Shown here: positions 8,632-18,114 of the stretch, in pieces
How positions within the stretch are numbered: position 1 is the first letter of the stretch
Layout: each line of letters opens with the position of its first letter
From: CAVYHJ01 sp963768165 [NCBI: uncultured bacterium]
Lineage (GTDB): Bacteria; UBP4; UBA4092
Length of the DNA: 64,000 bases
Reading direction: 5' to 3'
Assembly: GCA_963768165.1 (NCBI GenBank)
Contig: CAVYHJ010000003.1
Span: 496,001 to 560,000 of the forward strand
Made by a program: the position numbers and the translations under genes
Notes under the pieces: generated by a model
Database searches by the model: none
The model's input: the letters and a program-made list of their open reading frames with translations, nothing else
Told to the model about the DNA's origin: nothing

Positions 8632-9306
8632 TTATTGAAGATGAGTATCCGGGGGAGAATGTTTGACGATTTCTCCCTCGATCATAAAGATGACTTCTTC
8701 GGCGATATTGGTAGCGTGGTCACCGATGCGTTCCAGGTTACGAGCTATTAACATAAGATGAACTGCACGAGCAATGGTTTTGGGATCGTTCATCATATAG
8801 GTTAGTAATTCACGAAAGAGCTGTTCGTTCAAATTATCCAAATCCACATCCCGATTTCGAATATCTTTGGCTGTTGCCGCGTCTTGATTCACAAACGCAT
8901 TCAGACTGTCTTTGGTCATTTGTTGAGCGATAGTGGACATGCGGGGAATGTCAATCAAGGGTTTCAGGAGGGGCAAATCGTTCAAGTCGACCACTCTTTG
9001 GGCGATATTTACAGCTTGATCCGCCATGCGTTCAAGATTGTTATTAATTAGGATACTTGCTGTGATAAACCGCAAATCCCTGGCAGCCGGTTGATGGAGG
9101 GCAAGCAAGCGAAAACAAGTATTATCGATTTCATTTTCAAGAACATCCACCTTTTCATCTTCCGATTCCACTTCCAAAGCCAAAAAAGTATTCCGCTCTT
9201 TCAAAGATTGGATACTTTTGGCGATTAACAGTTCCACCATTCCACCCATACGAAGTAATTGTTCTTTGAGATGACTTAATTCATCATCGAAATGACGTTG
9301 CATCAA
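8632..9306 (-). CDS. phoU: Phosphate transport system regulator PhoU
   Basis: The 224-residue product has two PhoU three-helix repeats. The first has the pattern E-x-x-x-D-x-x-E (EVESEDEKVDVLENEID), and the second has NRDVDLDNLNEQLF followed by IARNLERIGDHATNIAEEVIFM. PhoU is cytoplasmic and damps phosphate uptake and the Pho response by acting on the Pst transporter and a sensor kinase. It is the last gene of the pst operon, nine bases after pstB. No phoB or phoR gene is present in the window. Confidence 0.92.
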   Translation of the reverse strand: MMQRHFDDELSHLKEQLLRMGGMVELLIAKSIQSLKERNTFLALEVESEDEKVDVLENEIDNTCFRLLALHQPAARDLRFITASILINNNLERMADQAVNIAQRVVDLNDLPLLKPLIDIPRMSTIAQQMTKDSLNAFVNQDAATAKDIRNRDVDLDNLNEQLFRELLTYMMNDPKTIARAVHLMLIARNLERIGDHATNIAEEVIFMIEGEIVKHSPPDTHLQ

Positions 9307-9315
9307 TGCTCCTTT

Positions 9316-10227
9316 TTATCCGAACCGTCCGGTAATATAATCTTCAGTCAACTTTTCTTTAGGATTGGTAAATATCTTTTCCGTTTTATCGTATTCAATC
9401 AATTTCCCCAACCAGAAAAAGGCTGTGAAATCAGAAACACGTGCGGCTTGTTGCATGTTATGAGTCACGATAACAATAGTATATTGTTTTTTCAATTCCA
9501 ATATCAATTCCTCAATTTTGGTTGTGGCAATAGGATCAAGGGCGGATGCCGGTTCATCCATCAGGATGACCTCCGGATGGATGGCTAACGCTCTGGCGAT
9601 ACAAAGTCGTTGTTGTTGCCCGCCGGAAAGGCTCAAGGCAGAATGATGTAACCGGTCTTTCACCTCATCCCAAAGCGCCGCATCCCTCAAGCTTTGTTCC
9701 ACTTTGTCCGCCAAATCGGAATTGGATAAGTCAAAATTAATCTTTAATCCATAAGCCACATTGTCAAAAATGGATTTTGGAAATGGATTGGATTTTTGGA
9801 AAACCATGCCGACTCTCCGGCGAATTTCGATGACATCTACCCCGGGAGAATAGATGTTTTTTCCATCCAGAAGAATTTGCCCTTCCTCACGAAATCCAAT
9901 AATCATGTCATTCATACGATTAAAAGTCCGCAGGAAGGTAGATTTTCCACAACCGGAAGGACCAATAAGCGCCACGATTTGTTGTAAGGGAATCTTCAGG
10001 AAAATCGAATCCAAAGCTTTATTTTTTCCATAAAATGCTGACAAATTATTAGATTCCATTTTGACTTTGGAAAAATCATCATCGACTACCATGGAAACCG
10101 ATTTTTGATAAACAAAAGAAGAACGGCCTTTTTGTATAGTATTCACTGTCGATTGTTTGGTTTCAGAAATATCTTCTTCTGTTAGTGTAGTTGGCATATT
10201 TTTCACTGTGTTATCGGATTTATCCAT
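9316..10227 (-). CDS. pstB: Phosphate ABC transporter ATP-binding protein PstB
   Basis: The ABC ATPase has Walker [10 protein letters not shown], signature [14 protein letters not shown], Walker [14 protein letters not shown] and the switch His in VTHNM. It powers high-affinity phosphate import with PstA and PstC at the inner membrane. The chain is 303 residues, about 50 longer at the N-terminus than usual. The family core starts near residue 57 ([16 protein letters not shown]). No strong Shine-Dalgarno precedes the first ATG, so Met46 or Met57 could be the true start. It lies between pstA and phoU. Confidence 0.92.
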   Translation of the reverse strand: MDKSDNTVKNMPTTLTEEDISETKQSTVNTIQKGRSSFVYQKSVSMVVDDDFSKVKMESNNLSAFYGKNKALDSIFLKIPLQQIVALIGPSGCGKSTFLRTFNRMNDMIIGFREEGQILLDGKNIYSPGVDVIEIRRRVGMVFQKSNPFPKSIFDNVAYGLKINFDLSNSDLADKVEQSLRDAALWDEVKDRLHHSALSLSGGQQQRLCIARALAIHPEVILMDEPASALDPIATTKIEELILELKKQYTIVIVTHNMQQAARVSDFTAFFWLGKLIEYDKTEKIFTNPKEKLTEDYITGRFG

Positions 10228-10237
10228 AAAGTTCTCA

Positions 10238-11173
10238 TTATACTGTTCGCAATTTAGTTCTTAACCGACTGCGAAAGAAGATGGCGATCAAGTTTAATAA
10301 AAAAGTTAAAACGACCAGAACAAGGACAGTACCGTATAAAATCGGTTTGGTAGCATCCACATCCGGCGATTGGGTAGACAGTATATATACATGGTACCCT
10401 AGCACCATGAATTGGTCTGTTGGATGGGAAGGGAGATAGGGTAAATAATAGGCAGCACCTAAAAATAGTATTGGGGCAACTTCTCCCGCACCCCTACTCA
10501 CCGCCAGGATTCCTCCTGTCAAAATTCCCGGAAGCGCCTGGGGTAGAATTACATTTTGTATCGTTTGCCAGCGGGTGGCTCCCAATGCATAACTACCCTC
10601 CCGGATTTCTCTAGGAATCGCCCGTAATGCTTCTTCCGTCGCGACAATAACCACTGGTAAGGTTAAAAGCGCCATTGTTAACGCAGCCCATATAATCGCC
10701 GGTTGACCCCATACAGGACTGGCACCTGCAGGTAGTCTTAATATATTTTTGTCAATATGAGCGCCGATGAAATATACGAAGAAACCCAAACCAAACAGAC
10801 CGAATACAATGGATGGGACACCGGCCAAATTGTTGACTGCCATTCGTACCAATTTGGTGAGTGTTGCATTTTGTCCGGCATATTCTTGTAGATAAATCGC
10901 TGTAGATACCCCTAGTGGAATCGCGGCAATGGTCATCAAAAAAACCAGGGCTACGGTTCCGAATATTGCCGGGAAAATTCCTCCTGCGGTCATCCCTTCT
11001 TTGGGAACTGTGGTCAAAAATTGCCAACTGATAACCCCATGACCGTAATACACGATATTACCCATGATAATCAGGAGAATACCCAGAATGATTAATATGG
11101 AGAGCAAAGTTAAATTGACAAAGAGTCCGCCAATCCATCTTGTTTGAATTGCGCTTCGGATTTTGTCTTTCAT
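10238..11173 (-). CDS. pstA: Phosphate ABC transporter permease PstA
   Basis: The integral membrane protein has about six segments and the permease coupling loop [21 protein letters not shown] start it at 11173 rather than at an upstream ATG inside pstC, because 11173 gives the usual ATGA overlap with the pstC stop and has an AGGGG site upstream. That gives 311 residues, near the family length. With PstC it forms the phosphate channel of the transporter. Confidence 0.9.
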   Translation of the reverse strand: MKDKIRSAIQTRWIGGLFVNLTLLSILIILGILLIIMGNIVYYGHGVISWQFLTTVPKEGMTAGGIFPAIFGTVALVFLMTIAAIPLGVSTAIYLQEYAGQNATLTKLVRMAVNNLAGVPSIVFGLFGLGFFVYFIGAHIDKNILRLPAGASPVWGQPAIIWAALTMALLTLPVVIVATEEALRAIPREIREGSYALGATRWQTIQNVILPQALPGILTGGILAVSRGAGEVAPILFLGAAYYLPYLPSHPTDQFMVLGYHVYILSTQSPDVDATKPILYGTVLVLVVLTFLLNLIAIFFRSRLRTKLRTV

Positions 11174-12126
11174 GAACCGACCCCTGACAATTTTGTTTTT
11201 AACAGATTGATATACCATTCACCTACGAGATTGAGTAAAAATGTAATCCCGAATAAAAGTACACCGATGAAAAACAATACATGATAATGCGGACTTCCAT
11301 GCACTACTTCAGCCAATTCCGCGGCGATGGTCGCTGACAAGGTACGCATAGAGTCGGCGAAATTCCAGTTATCTATGGCTGCGTTCCCGGAGGCCATCAG
11401 CACAATCATGGTTTCACCGAAAGCCCGGCCAAAACCTAACACGATTCCGGCGGCAATCCCAGGGAAAGCCGCCGGTAACATCACTGTCCAAGCCGTTTGC
11501 CAGGGTGTGGCACCCAGCGCTAATGACGCTTCTTTGTAACTTTTGGGGACGGAAGTCAGTGCATCTTCGCATATTGTATAAATAACCGGGATAATGGCAA
11601 GTCCCAAGGCTATCCCCGCATTGACGGCGTTTAAGCGATAGGTGAAATGAAATGTATTTTGAAGCCAGCTTGCCAAAACGATTAATGCAAAAAATCCCAA
11701 TACCACGGATGGGATGCTTGCCAATAGTTCAATGCTGGGTTTAATCATTTCGCGTAATTTCGATTTGGCAAATTCAGCAGTATAAACCGCGGCGGCAATC
11801 GCCAAAGGTACCGCAAACAGGATAGCCACCAGTGTTGCTTTTAACGTTCCGACAAATAAAGGTTCCAAACTGTATTTGGGTACTTGCGACACCGGTTGCC
11901 AGACTGTTTTTCCCGGTTGATTAGGTTTATATTGCTGCGGGAGGAATAATTTACTGAGAGTGACTTCTTTCTGGACTTCCTTATCGGTGAATATGGGTAA
12001 CGATTCTTTCCCCACAAAAATGAAAATTAAAATAATGGTGAGAATCGATGACCAGGCTATCAGTTGGATCAACCGTTCAATAAAAAATTCTTTAATTTTC
12101 TGTAACCGGTAAGATCTTGGCTTCAT
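11170..12126 (-). CDS. pstC: Phosphate ABC transporter permease PstC
   Basis: The 318-residue membrane protein has a first segment near residues 18-38, a periplasmic loop to about residue 90, then five further segments. The coupling motif EASLALGATPWQTAWTVMLP and GRAFGETM are typical of PstC. It pairs with PstA as the transmembrane pore for phosphate. It overlaps pstS upstream by four bases and pstA downstream by three, so the operon is tightly coupled. Confidence 0.92.
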   Translation of the reverse strand: MKPRSYRLQKIKEFFIERLIQLIAWSSILTIILIFIFVGKESLPIFTDKEVQKEVTLSKLFLPQQYKPNQPGKTVWQPVSQVPKYSLEPLFVGTLKATLVAILFAVPLAIAAAVYTAEFAKSKLREMIKPSIELLASIPSVVLGFFALIVLASWLQNTFHFTYRLNAVNAGIALGLAIIPVIYTICEDALTSVPKSYKEASLALGATPWQTAWTVMLPAAFPGIAAGIVLGFGRAFGETMIVLMASGNAAIDNWNFADSMRTLSATIAAELAEVVHGSPHYHVLFFIGVLLFGITFLLNLVGEWYINLLKTKLSGVGS

Positions 12127-12968
12127 TTTTTTGGTAAAGGATAATAACCCACTTTTTCAACGATATTCTGACCTTCTTTGGATAAAGCCCAATCCACTAA
12201 TTTTTTAATATTTCCTTTTGGCTGACCCGCGATATACCAGTATAGATACCGACTGATGGGATAGGTTCCTTTCACAACATTTGTCATACTGGGTTCAATT
12301 CCCGTGGATGCAGCATCTTTTTTAACTTTCAAATGTTTAACCCCTTCACCATAGGCGATACCTCCATATCCAATTCCATTAGGGTCTTTTGCGACCGCGT
12401 TAATTACCGCTGCCGTACCCGGTAAAGTCTGGGTTTGGGGAGCATAATCCTCATTTTTTAGAACGTGTTCTTTTAAAAAAGCATAGGTACCGGAATTGTT
12501 TTCACGTCCGTAGAGAATAATTTGTGTGTTGTTCCATCCTATATCTTTCCAATTGGTAATTTCTCCGGTATAAATTCCTTTGATTTGATCCAGGGTCAAT
12601 TCCTGAACGGGGTTTTTAGAATTCACAAAAATGGCAATCCCGTCTAGTGCCACAGGAATTTCAACTACTTCGACTCCTCTTTTTGCTTTTAAATCGCTTT
12701 TTTCCTTGTCTGTCATGGGACGGGATGCTTCACAAATATCGGTTGACCCATTGATTAAAGCCGCAATACCCGTACCCGAACCTCCGCCTGTTACTTCTAA
12801 AGTAACAGAAGGATTTTTCTTCATATAAGCTTCCGCCCATCGTTGTCCCAAAATTACCATGGTATCGGACCCTTTGATGGAAATGGATTCTGCATTTGCA
12901 AAAGTTGAGAAAGCACCAATGGCCATTCCCAAGATTGCTCTGGACATTATTGTTCGAACTAATTTCAT
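12123..12968 (-). CDS. pstS: Phosphate-binding periplasmic protein PstS
   Basis: The start at 12968 is chosen because AAAGGGG lies just upstream and the product then begins with a signal peptide (MKLVRTIMSRAILGMAIG, cleavage after ANA). The 281-residue protein carries PstS phosphate-binding motifs: GSDTM near the mature N-terminus, GGGSGTGIAALI and ASRPM, then RENNSGTYAFLKEHVL. It captures phosphate in the periplasm and delivers it to PstCA. A Pho-box-like repeat lies upstream at 13013-13046. It overlaps pstC by ATGA. Confidence 0.92.
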   Translation of the reverse strand: MKLVRTIMSRAILGMAIGAFSTFANAESISIKGSDTMVILGQRWAEAYMKKNPSVTLEVTGGGSGTGIAALINGSTDICEASRPMTDKEKSDLKAKRGVEVVEIPVALDGIAIFVNSKNPVQELTLDQIKGIYTGEITNWKDIGWNNTQIILYGRENNSGTYAFLKEHVLKNEDYAPQTQTLPGTAAVINAVAKDPNGIGYGGIAYGEGVKHLKVKKDAASTGIEPSMTNVVKGTYPISRYLYWYIAGQPKGNIKKLVDWALSKEGQNIVEKVGYYPLPKK

Positions 12969-13012
12969 TGTATTATCCCCTTTTATTATCATTATAATTT
13001 AACCAATCATTA

Positions 13013-13046
13013 TTACAATTACGTTACAATAGTAAGAAGATTACAA
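13013..13046 (-). promoter_or_regulatory. Pho-box-like direct repeats upstream of pstS
   Basis: Three copies of TTACAA (read TTGTAA on the coding strand) lie at 13013, 13024 and 13041. The first two are 11 bases apart, the helical spacing seen in PhoB/PhoP boxes. The block sits 45-80 bases before the pstS start and after the porin gene. Assignment to a Pho-type response regulator is inference from position and spacing. Confidence 0.45.
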
Positions 13047-13073
13047 TATTAATCTTTCTTTATTTTTCTATGG

Positions 13074-14282
13074 TTAGAATGCATATTGATATTGTAATTC
13101 GGCAAGGTCATTCGCCGCGGTCGCGTTAGCCTGGGCCACCTGATGAACATAGTTGAATTGCAATTTGGCATTTTGGTTAATAAACCAGTTCAATCCAACT
13201 GTTTCTTGATCAGTGTTATACCCGGATTTATCGGCGTTGGCGTCATAGGTATCATACCGTAAAGCCACTTGTACTTTAGGAATGATTTTGTATCCGCCTT
13301 CGAGATACCATCCGTTTCTATCCGTGGTATTGTCCACTCCGGCGATATATTCCGCTTTTGCGAAAAAGGGATCATGGACATAGGCTATTTCTCCGCCTTC
13401 CGCATCGTGTGCATACCCGACACTGGTCTCATGACCTCGATATACCGAAGCACCGAGAGACAAATCTTTTAATGGATAAACGACTACACGTCCAACAACA
13501 TCTTTATTTTTATTGGTATCGCTATAGTCAATTCCATTTCCGTTAACCACGGCTACAGCATATTGTACCCATTTCCGTTCACTACTTTCGGCATAGGTAC
13601 CGTCAAACTGCACACCGAGATCCCGTCCGTTACCGCCATTGCCTCGGTCCGGCACCAGATAACAACCAATCTGGGAATGATCTATGAAATCGTAATATCT
13701 GTCATCTGCCAGATTTTCCTGACTAAAAGGAATTTTGAATTGACCGGCTTGTACATTCGCCAGTTGATTAAACTTGTAACGGACCCAGGCATCCAGCAAA
13801 AAGGCATATTGCTTTTGACTGGTATTCGAGGAAAGCGTTCCGGAGGTGCTAAGACTGGCGGAACTAATGAAGTTGCAACCGGAACCGCCAAATTCTGTAT
13901 AAATTCTCCATTCCCAATGGTCGTCCGGCTGGGCGTCTATGCCAATACGTGCCCGATGTTCACCGAAAGTATTGGTACCATTCTCATCATGTATATACTC
14001 CAATTGAAGGATTCCATCGAGGGTCACTCCTGGAATCGAAGTTGATAACCAATTCTTTGGGGTTGTGGATGATGCATATTGTTTACTTTCCTGTGCTTGT
14101 TTCTTTTCTTCTTCTTTCTTTTTCGCTTCTAATTCTTTTTTTGTCTGATCCGCATCCTGTTGTGTCAATACACCTTTCTTGACCAGCAAGTCCAGCAATA
14201 CATCCGTGTCTGAAGAAGCGGCGGCCAGGGTATACGCCATGGCGGCGATGAGTAGCCCACTTAAGGCTATCTTCAGTTTCAT
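13074..14282 (-). CDS. Phosphate-selective porin of the OprP/OprO family
   Basis: The 402-residue product has a signal peptide (cleavage near AAA, residue 22), then a charged coiled coil rich in Lys, Glu and Gln (about residues 38-66), then a beta-barrel of alternating hydrophobic strands ending in Phe (LAELQYQYAF), the classic outer-membrane C-terminus. Within the barrel FKIPFSQENLADDRYYDFIDHS matches the OprP/OprO family. Such porins pass phosphate or polyphosphate across the outer membrane. AGGAGGA lies upstream of the ATG. Lying directly before pstS on the same strand, it completes a phosphate route across both membranes. Confidence 0.85.
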   Translation of the reverse strand: MKLKIALSGLLIAAMAYTLAAASSDTDVLLDLLVKKGVLTQQDADQTKKELEAKKKEEEKKQAQESKQYASSTTPKNWLSTSIPGVTLDGILQLEYIHDENGTNTFGEHRARIGIDAQPDDHWEWRIYTEFGGSGCNFISSASLSTSGTLSSNTSQKQYAFLLDAWVRYKFNQLANVQAGQFKIPFSQENLADDRYYDFIDHSQIGCYLVPDRGNGGNGRDLGVQFDGTYAESSERKWVQYAVAVVNGNGIDYSDTNKNKDVVGRVVVYPLKDLSLGASVYRGHETSVGYAHDAEGGEIAYVHDPFFAKAEYIAGVDNTTDRNGWYLEGGYKIIPKVQVALRYDTYDANADKSGYNTDQETVGLNWFINQNAKLQFNYVHQVAQANATAANDLAELQYQYAF

Positions 14283-14658
14283 AATTTATCCTCCTGAAAA
14301 TTAAAGCGCGCCTCTAGTGGTCTAGTCAGTCTGCTGTAATATTGTTTACTTTTCTAAATTCAAGTTTTATGTCCTCCCAGATGTCTGTTTGAGAACATAT
14401 TTAGCATTCCATAGTACATCTCATCCTATATAGAACTCCCCCCTTTCAATTCTATTTTTAGTTAGTAAATAGTGATGGAAATCCCTTTTTTATTAAAAAG
14501 GCGGAATCATTCTAGATAGGTATTGTTAAGATTCAATGACATTCATATGAAGGTCTTGTTACATTTTCCATACTTTCTTTGGGGTTATTCTCGACTTCTT
14601 CTTGATGATGCTAGGAACTTCAATTATAATCTCTCGTTATAAACGCACGGAGATAAGA
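14283..14658. other. Divergent intergenic region
   Basis: This 376-base stretch separates the porin gene (minus) from the URO-D family gene (plus). Both ribosome sites lie at its ends. It holds AT-rich stretches that could be promoters, and TTGTTA at 14523 and 14556, but no spacing good enough for a firm Pho box. I see no RNA gene or riboswitch in it. Confidence 0.5.
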
Positions 14659-15726
14659 ATGCCTGAAATGACTTCACATGAACGGTTTAGGCGGATGTTT
14701 GAACATCGGGAAGCGGATAGGATTCCCATTATTGATGACGTTTGGGCAGCCACGTTGGAACGTTGGAAAAAAGAGGGCATGCCGGAAAATGCCGATTATA
14801 TCGATTATTTTGGGATGGATAAATTGATCCGGTTTTACCTGGATGTCAGTCCGAGATACGGAGCCAAGATTTTGGAAGAAACCGATAAATACAAAATATG
14901 TTATAGCGACTGGGGAGTGACCCATAAGGATTGGAAACATGCCGCCTCCACACCGCAATTTTTGGGATATACCATAGTGGATCGGCAGGCGTGGGAAAAG
15001 GCCAAACAACGCATTAAGCCTGAAATGAACCGTATCCCTTGGGAGGATATTAAGAAGTATTATAAAAAATGTCGGGAGGAAGGGTACTGGATACAAGCGC
15101 ATCTATGGTTTGGGTTTGATGTTACCCACGTATGGGTGGTGGGGACGGAACGATTACTCATCGCATTTGGGGAAGACCCGGATTGGTGCAGGGATATCTT
15201 TGGGTTTTTATTAGAAATCAACTTGGCTCTTTGGCAGAAAGTGTGGGATGAGGGGTATCATTTTGATTCCATCCATTGGTGGGATGATATGGGGTATAAA
15301 CAAAACCAATTTTTTTCACTCAAAATGTACCGGGAGATTCTGAAACCTTTTCATAAGAAAGCCGTCGATTGGGCGCATCGTAAAGGAATCAAAGCCCATC
15401 TTCATTCCTGCGGAGATATCCGGCCTTTTGTCCCGGAACTCGTGGAAATTGGTGTGGATGCGTTAAATCCCTTGGAAGTTAAAGCCGGGATGGAACCGGT
15501 CACTCTAAAAAAGAAATTTGGCGATAAACTGGTCTTGCATGGTGGAATTAATGCCGTTCTTTGGGATGATAAAGATGCTATCGAAGAGGAAATGAGACAA
15601 GTAATTCCGGTAGTCAAAGAATCCGGAGGGTATATATTTTCCTCCGATCATTCCGTGCCATCTTCTGTCAGTCTGGAGAATTTCAAATATATTATTAACC
15701 TGGCAAAAGAATTGGGAAAATATTAG
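14659..15726 (+). CDS. Uroporphyrinogen decarboxylase (URO-D) family protein, methyltransferase-like
   Basis: The start at 14659 follows GGAG by about seven bases and begins MPEMTSHERFRRMFEHREADRIP, a typical URO-D superfamily opening; an earlier in-frame ATG at 14602 lacks this context. The 355-residue product has the zinc-site motif HLHSCGD (near residue 255) and a C-terminal GGYIFSSDHSVPSSVS. In this superfamily such proteins are more often cobalamin- or corrinoid-dependent methyltransferases (MtaA/CmuA type) than heme enzymes. No heme genes are nearby, so a methyltransferase-like role is favoured; substrate unknown. Confidence 0.75.
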   Translation: MPEMTSHERFRRMFEHREADRIPIIDDVWAATLERWKKEGMPENADYIDYFGMDKLIRFYLDVSPRYGAKILEETDKYKICYSDWGVTHKDWKHAASTPQFLGYTIVDRQAWEKAKQRIKPEMNRIPWEDIKKYYKKCREEGYWIQAHLWFGFDVTHVWVVGTERLLIAFGEDPDWCRDIFGFLLEINLALWQKVWDEGYHFDSIHWWDDMGYKQNQFFSLKMYREILKPFHKKAVDWAHRKGIKAHLHSCGDIRPFVPELVEIGVDALNPLEVKAGMEPVTLKKKFGDKLVLHGGINAVLWDDKDAIEEEMRQVIPVVKESGGYIFSSDHSVPSSVSLENFKYIINLAKELGKY

Positions 15727-15833
15727 ATTTTTTCTGAAATAGTAGCGGAGAGGGTATAAACAAAATCGGTTGAATTTATTATGGTTATAAGCTTTCTGCG
15801 AACGTAGAAATCTGGCGGATTTCAGCCAATAGG

Positions 15834-15865
15834 AATAATTCGCCATTTGGAGAATTATTATTTTT
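15834..15865 (+). terminator. AT-rich hairpin with T-run
   Basis: AATAATTC (15834-15841) pairs with GAATTATT (15852-15859) across a 10-base loop, followed by ATTTTT. It lies about 110 bases after the URO-D family gene and before a gene in the same direction. The stem is short and AT-rich, so this is a weak candidate. Confidence 0.35.
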
Positions 15866-15992
15866 GAAGCGTCGAAAAATCCCTGAAAGGCATTTCATTT
15901 CTGATATAAAATTCAGCTGGCAGGTCTTTTTTGCCTTGCAAACTCCCAATAAATATGGCATATTTAAACACACTTAAAAGATACGAGGATTT

Positions 15993-16385
15993 ATGCTTGA
16001 AACCTTCAATAGTTTAAAAGAAACTATTAACAGTGTAGTATTTATAGTTCTATTTATTATTCCAGGATTTATTTCTCTAAGAACAATAGGGTTCTTCATA
16101 CCACGAAACAAAAGTGATAATGCTCAAGATAGCACTAAGATTGTATTAGACGCAATTTCATTTAGTTGTGTCAATTATGCCTTGTTTGGATGGTGGTTAA
16201 TTTTATTAATATTTAAGTCATCCTCTGGACTTGCAATTCTTGAATTTTTCCTTCTAATACTTATTTTTCCATGCGGAATCGGATTGGTTTTTGCTAAAAT
16301 CATTGATTCGGGAGGATTGCTTCGGCTTACAAATAAAGTATTAAAGTTAAACGGCATTAACTTAATCCCAAAAGCTTGGGATTAA
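15993..16385 (+). CDS. DUF6338-type membrane protein, N-terminal part before an in-frame stop
   Basis: The 130-residue product has three hydrophobic segments (about residues 14-33, 60-73 and 80-103) and ends KAWD. In the same frame after the TAA (16383-16385) the reading continues VFGKREIYWVMITFNDG, which is the normal continuation of DUF6338 proteins. The family normally has a Tyr-like residue where the stop lies, so a TAT-to-TAA change is a simple explanation. Function of the family is unknown. Alternatives are a sequencing error or stop readthrough. Confidence 0.55.
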   Translation: MLETFNSLKETINSVVFIVLFIIPGFISLRTIGFFIPRNKSDNAQDSTKIVLDAISFSCVNYALFGWWLILLIFKSSSGLAILEFFLLILIFPCGIGLVFAKIIDSGGLLRLTNKVLKLNGINLIPKAWD

Positions 16386-16634
16386 GTATTTGGGAAAAGA
16401 GAAATTTACTGGGTAATGATAACATTTAACGATGGAAGTAAAATAGCTGGATTTTTGGGACCAAACTCTTTTGTTTCTTCCTTTCCAAATGACGAGGACA
16501 TTTATATTGAAGAAGTATGGACACTCGATGATCAGGGGAAAATAAAAGAAATAGTAAAAGAAACCAAAGGAGTCTTAATACGTCACGAAAATATTAAAAT
16601 AATTGAATTTTTTGAATATAAAGAGTATGATTAA
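16386..16634 (+). pseudogene. DUF6338-type protein, C-terminal part after the in-frame stop
   Basis: It is in frame with the preceding 15993-16385 reading frame and separated only by one TAA. The cytoplasmic C-terminal domain carries family-like phrases: GSKIAGFLGPNSFVSS, EDIYIEEVWTLDD and GVLIRHENI. An ATG at 16416 could restart translation and give a 72-residue peptide, but no Shine-Dalgarno stands out. The 83 codons look intact, which suggests the stop is recent, or a sequence error. Confidence 0.55.
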
Positions 16635-16656
16635 TATATAATAAGGAGGTTACAAA

Positions 16657-16845
16657 ATGTCCAAAACATCGGAGAAATCATTAAATTCGGGTTATCAACC
16701 TTTAAAAAAAGGTTATCAGCCACAAGGTGCAGTGAACCCAGGTCCTAAGACACCACCGACTGGGAGTAGCGCTTTATCTCCAGCCAAGCAATACGAAAAA
16801 GTCTTCTTCAAAGCAATTGAAGATGCACAAAAGGGGAAATCATAG
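16657..16845 (+). CDS. Small GYQP-repeat protein
   Basis: A strong AAGGAGG lies nine bases before ATG at 16657. The 62-residue product is soluble and low-complexity, with two GYQP repeats (SGYQPLKKGYQP), a Pro/Gly-rich middle and a short C-terminal helix (QYEKVFFKAIEDAQKGK). It follows the DUF6338 gene by 22 bases on the same strand and is probably in one operon with it. I do not know a function; pairing with the membrane protein is inference. Confidence 0.65.
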   Translation: MSKTSEKSLNSGYQPLKKGYQPQGAVNPGPKTPPTGSSALSPAKQYEKVFFKAIEDAQKGKS

Positions 16846-17041
16846 TTTGCTTAATAGATAACTTTATCTTCTTGCATTAGGAATAAATTTACTATTACTG
16901 ATTTTCCTACCGTTATCTTTTTTATTCTCTATCCATCTCGTTTTCTGCATCGGGAATGGAACGCAGTGGATTTCCCGATGTGAAATCTCCAAATCCCAAT
17001 AATAGAACCAACTGCCTTTCATGGTCAAATAAAACTTTTCT

Positions 17042-18097
17042 CTATCTCGTAAACCGCTCATCCAGAGCGGGGAATTTGGGAAATTTGTTATGGGGTTCGG
17101 ATTGATACCAGTAAGCGACGGAGGCGATGTCATCGGCCAAGGGTTGGAATTTGCTATTATTCCACCAACCGAGGGCTTGGATGGTGATGCGCAAACTTTT
17201 TTGGAATCGAATCGGGTCCATGATATGCCAGCGGTAAAGTCCGTGTTTGGGGACTTCTCCCGGTTCTTTTCTCCACAAAGGATACCCAAGAAACGGAGTT
17301 GAATAGGTTTCCCCAAAACACCATGCCCCGCCAAAATAATCTTCCGTGCCGGTTCCGCAAATCGTAGGATATTCTTTATCCCGGTCAATATAGAACTTGA
17401 CTTCCCCTTCCCCCCACCATCCGTTGGAAAGTTGTGTCCACGCTAAAAAAGTGCCGACATAATGTCCCTGTCCCTTGATATTATCCAAGATTATATAATC
17501 AGGTTTTTTACGGTCGGTAATGGCTCTACGCCATTGAGCATGGAAATACGCGGCATCCGCCGGAATCTCTGTCAGTGAATAGGAAATCTGGTAAAAAAAT
17601 CCAGAGATGTCTTCCCAGCGCTGATTTTCAATAGTGATCTTGCAGCCTTTCTTGAAAGGCATAGGCCAGTAAGAGTTAAACCCGCCTGACGGGTTCACGG
17701 CTACCATCAAAGAATTCACGTTGTACCGCAGACCATGACCGTTACAGAAAAAGTCACCGAGCGGGACTTCCACGGAAGGGAAAATTTCCCCGTCCCAATG
17801 AATCCGCAAGATACATTCTCGATAAGCCTTGGGGTCTACAGTAATCCAGATATGCGTAATAGTTCCCGGTTCTTTAATATCCGCCAAGGTGGTAATAGAG
17901 TTTTTCGGCAAGGAAATACATGGCCGGACTTTCCAGCCTTTCCCCAATTCGGACGCAGGATTGGTGGCATTGGGAATTCCTTTGGCACCTCCAGCCTCCT
18001 GGCCATTGGGATTTTCGGCAGAGATGGAACGTGATTGGGCGTTGGATAAAATCGGTAAATTATTAAAACCGAAATTTTGAAAAATAGAGTTTGCCAT
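17042..18097 (-). CDS. GH172 (DUF2961) family glycoside hydrolase
   Basis: AAGGAG lies upstream of ATG at 18097. The 351-residue protein carries the DUF2961/GH172 signatures: GTITHIWITVDP, LRIHWDGE.FPSVEVPLGDFF, SYWPMPF, GQGHYVGTFLAW and GTGTEDYFGGAWCFG, in which the Glu is a likely catalytic residue by family comparison. Characterised members act on fructofuranosides or arabinofuranosides. There is no signal peptide, so it is probably cytoplasmic, unlike many secreted members. It stands alone between the small GYQP gene and an ABC transporter. Substrate unknown. Confidence 0.8.
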   Translation of the reverse strand: MANSIFQNFGFNNLPILSNAQSRSISAENPNGQEAGGAKGIPNATNPASELGKGWKVRPCISLPKNSITTLADIKEPGTITHIWITVDPKAYRECILRIHWDGEIFPSVEVPLGDFFCNGHGLRYNVNSLMVAVNPSGGFNSYWPMPFKKGCKITIENQRWEDISGFFYQISYSLTEIPADAAYFHAQWRRAITDRKKPDYIILDNIKGQGHYVGTFLAWTQLSNGWWGEGEVKFYIDRDKEYPTICGTGTEDYFGGAWCFGETYSTPFLGYPLWRKEPGEVPKHGLYRWHIMDPIRFQKSLRITIQALGWWNNSKFQPLADDIASVAYWYQSEPHNKFPKFPALDERFTR

Positions 18098-18114
18098 AGA
18101 AATTCTCCTTATCT

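Noticed and set aside
14283-14658. Cobalamin riboswitch or second Pho box upstream of the porin and URO-D genes
   Set aside because: No B12-box or riboswitch core is seen and the TTGTTA copies lack regular spacing.
16864-17388. 174-codon open frame on the minus strand overlapping the GH172 gene
   Set aside because: It overlaps the end of a clear GH172 domain in another frame, has no family-like sequence and no ribosome site.
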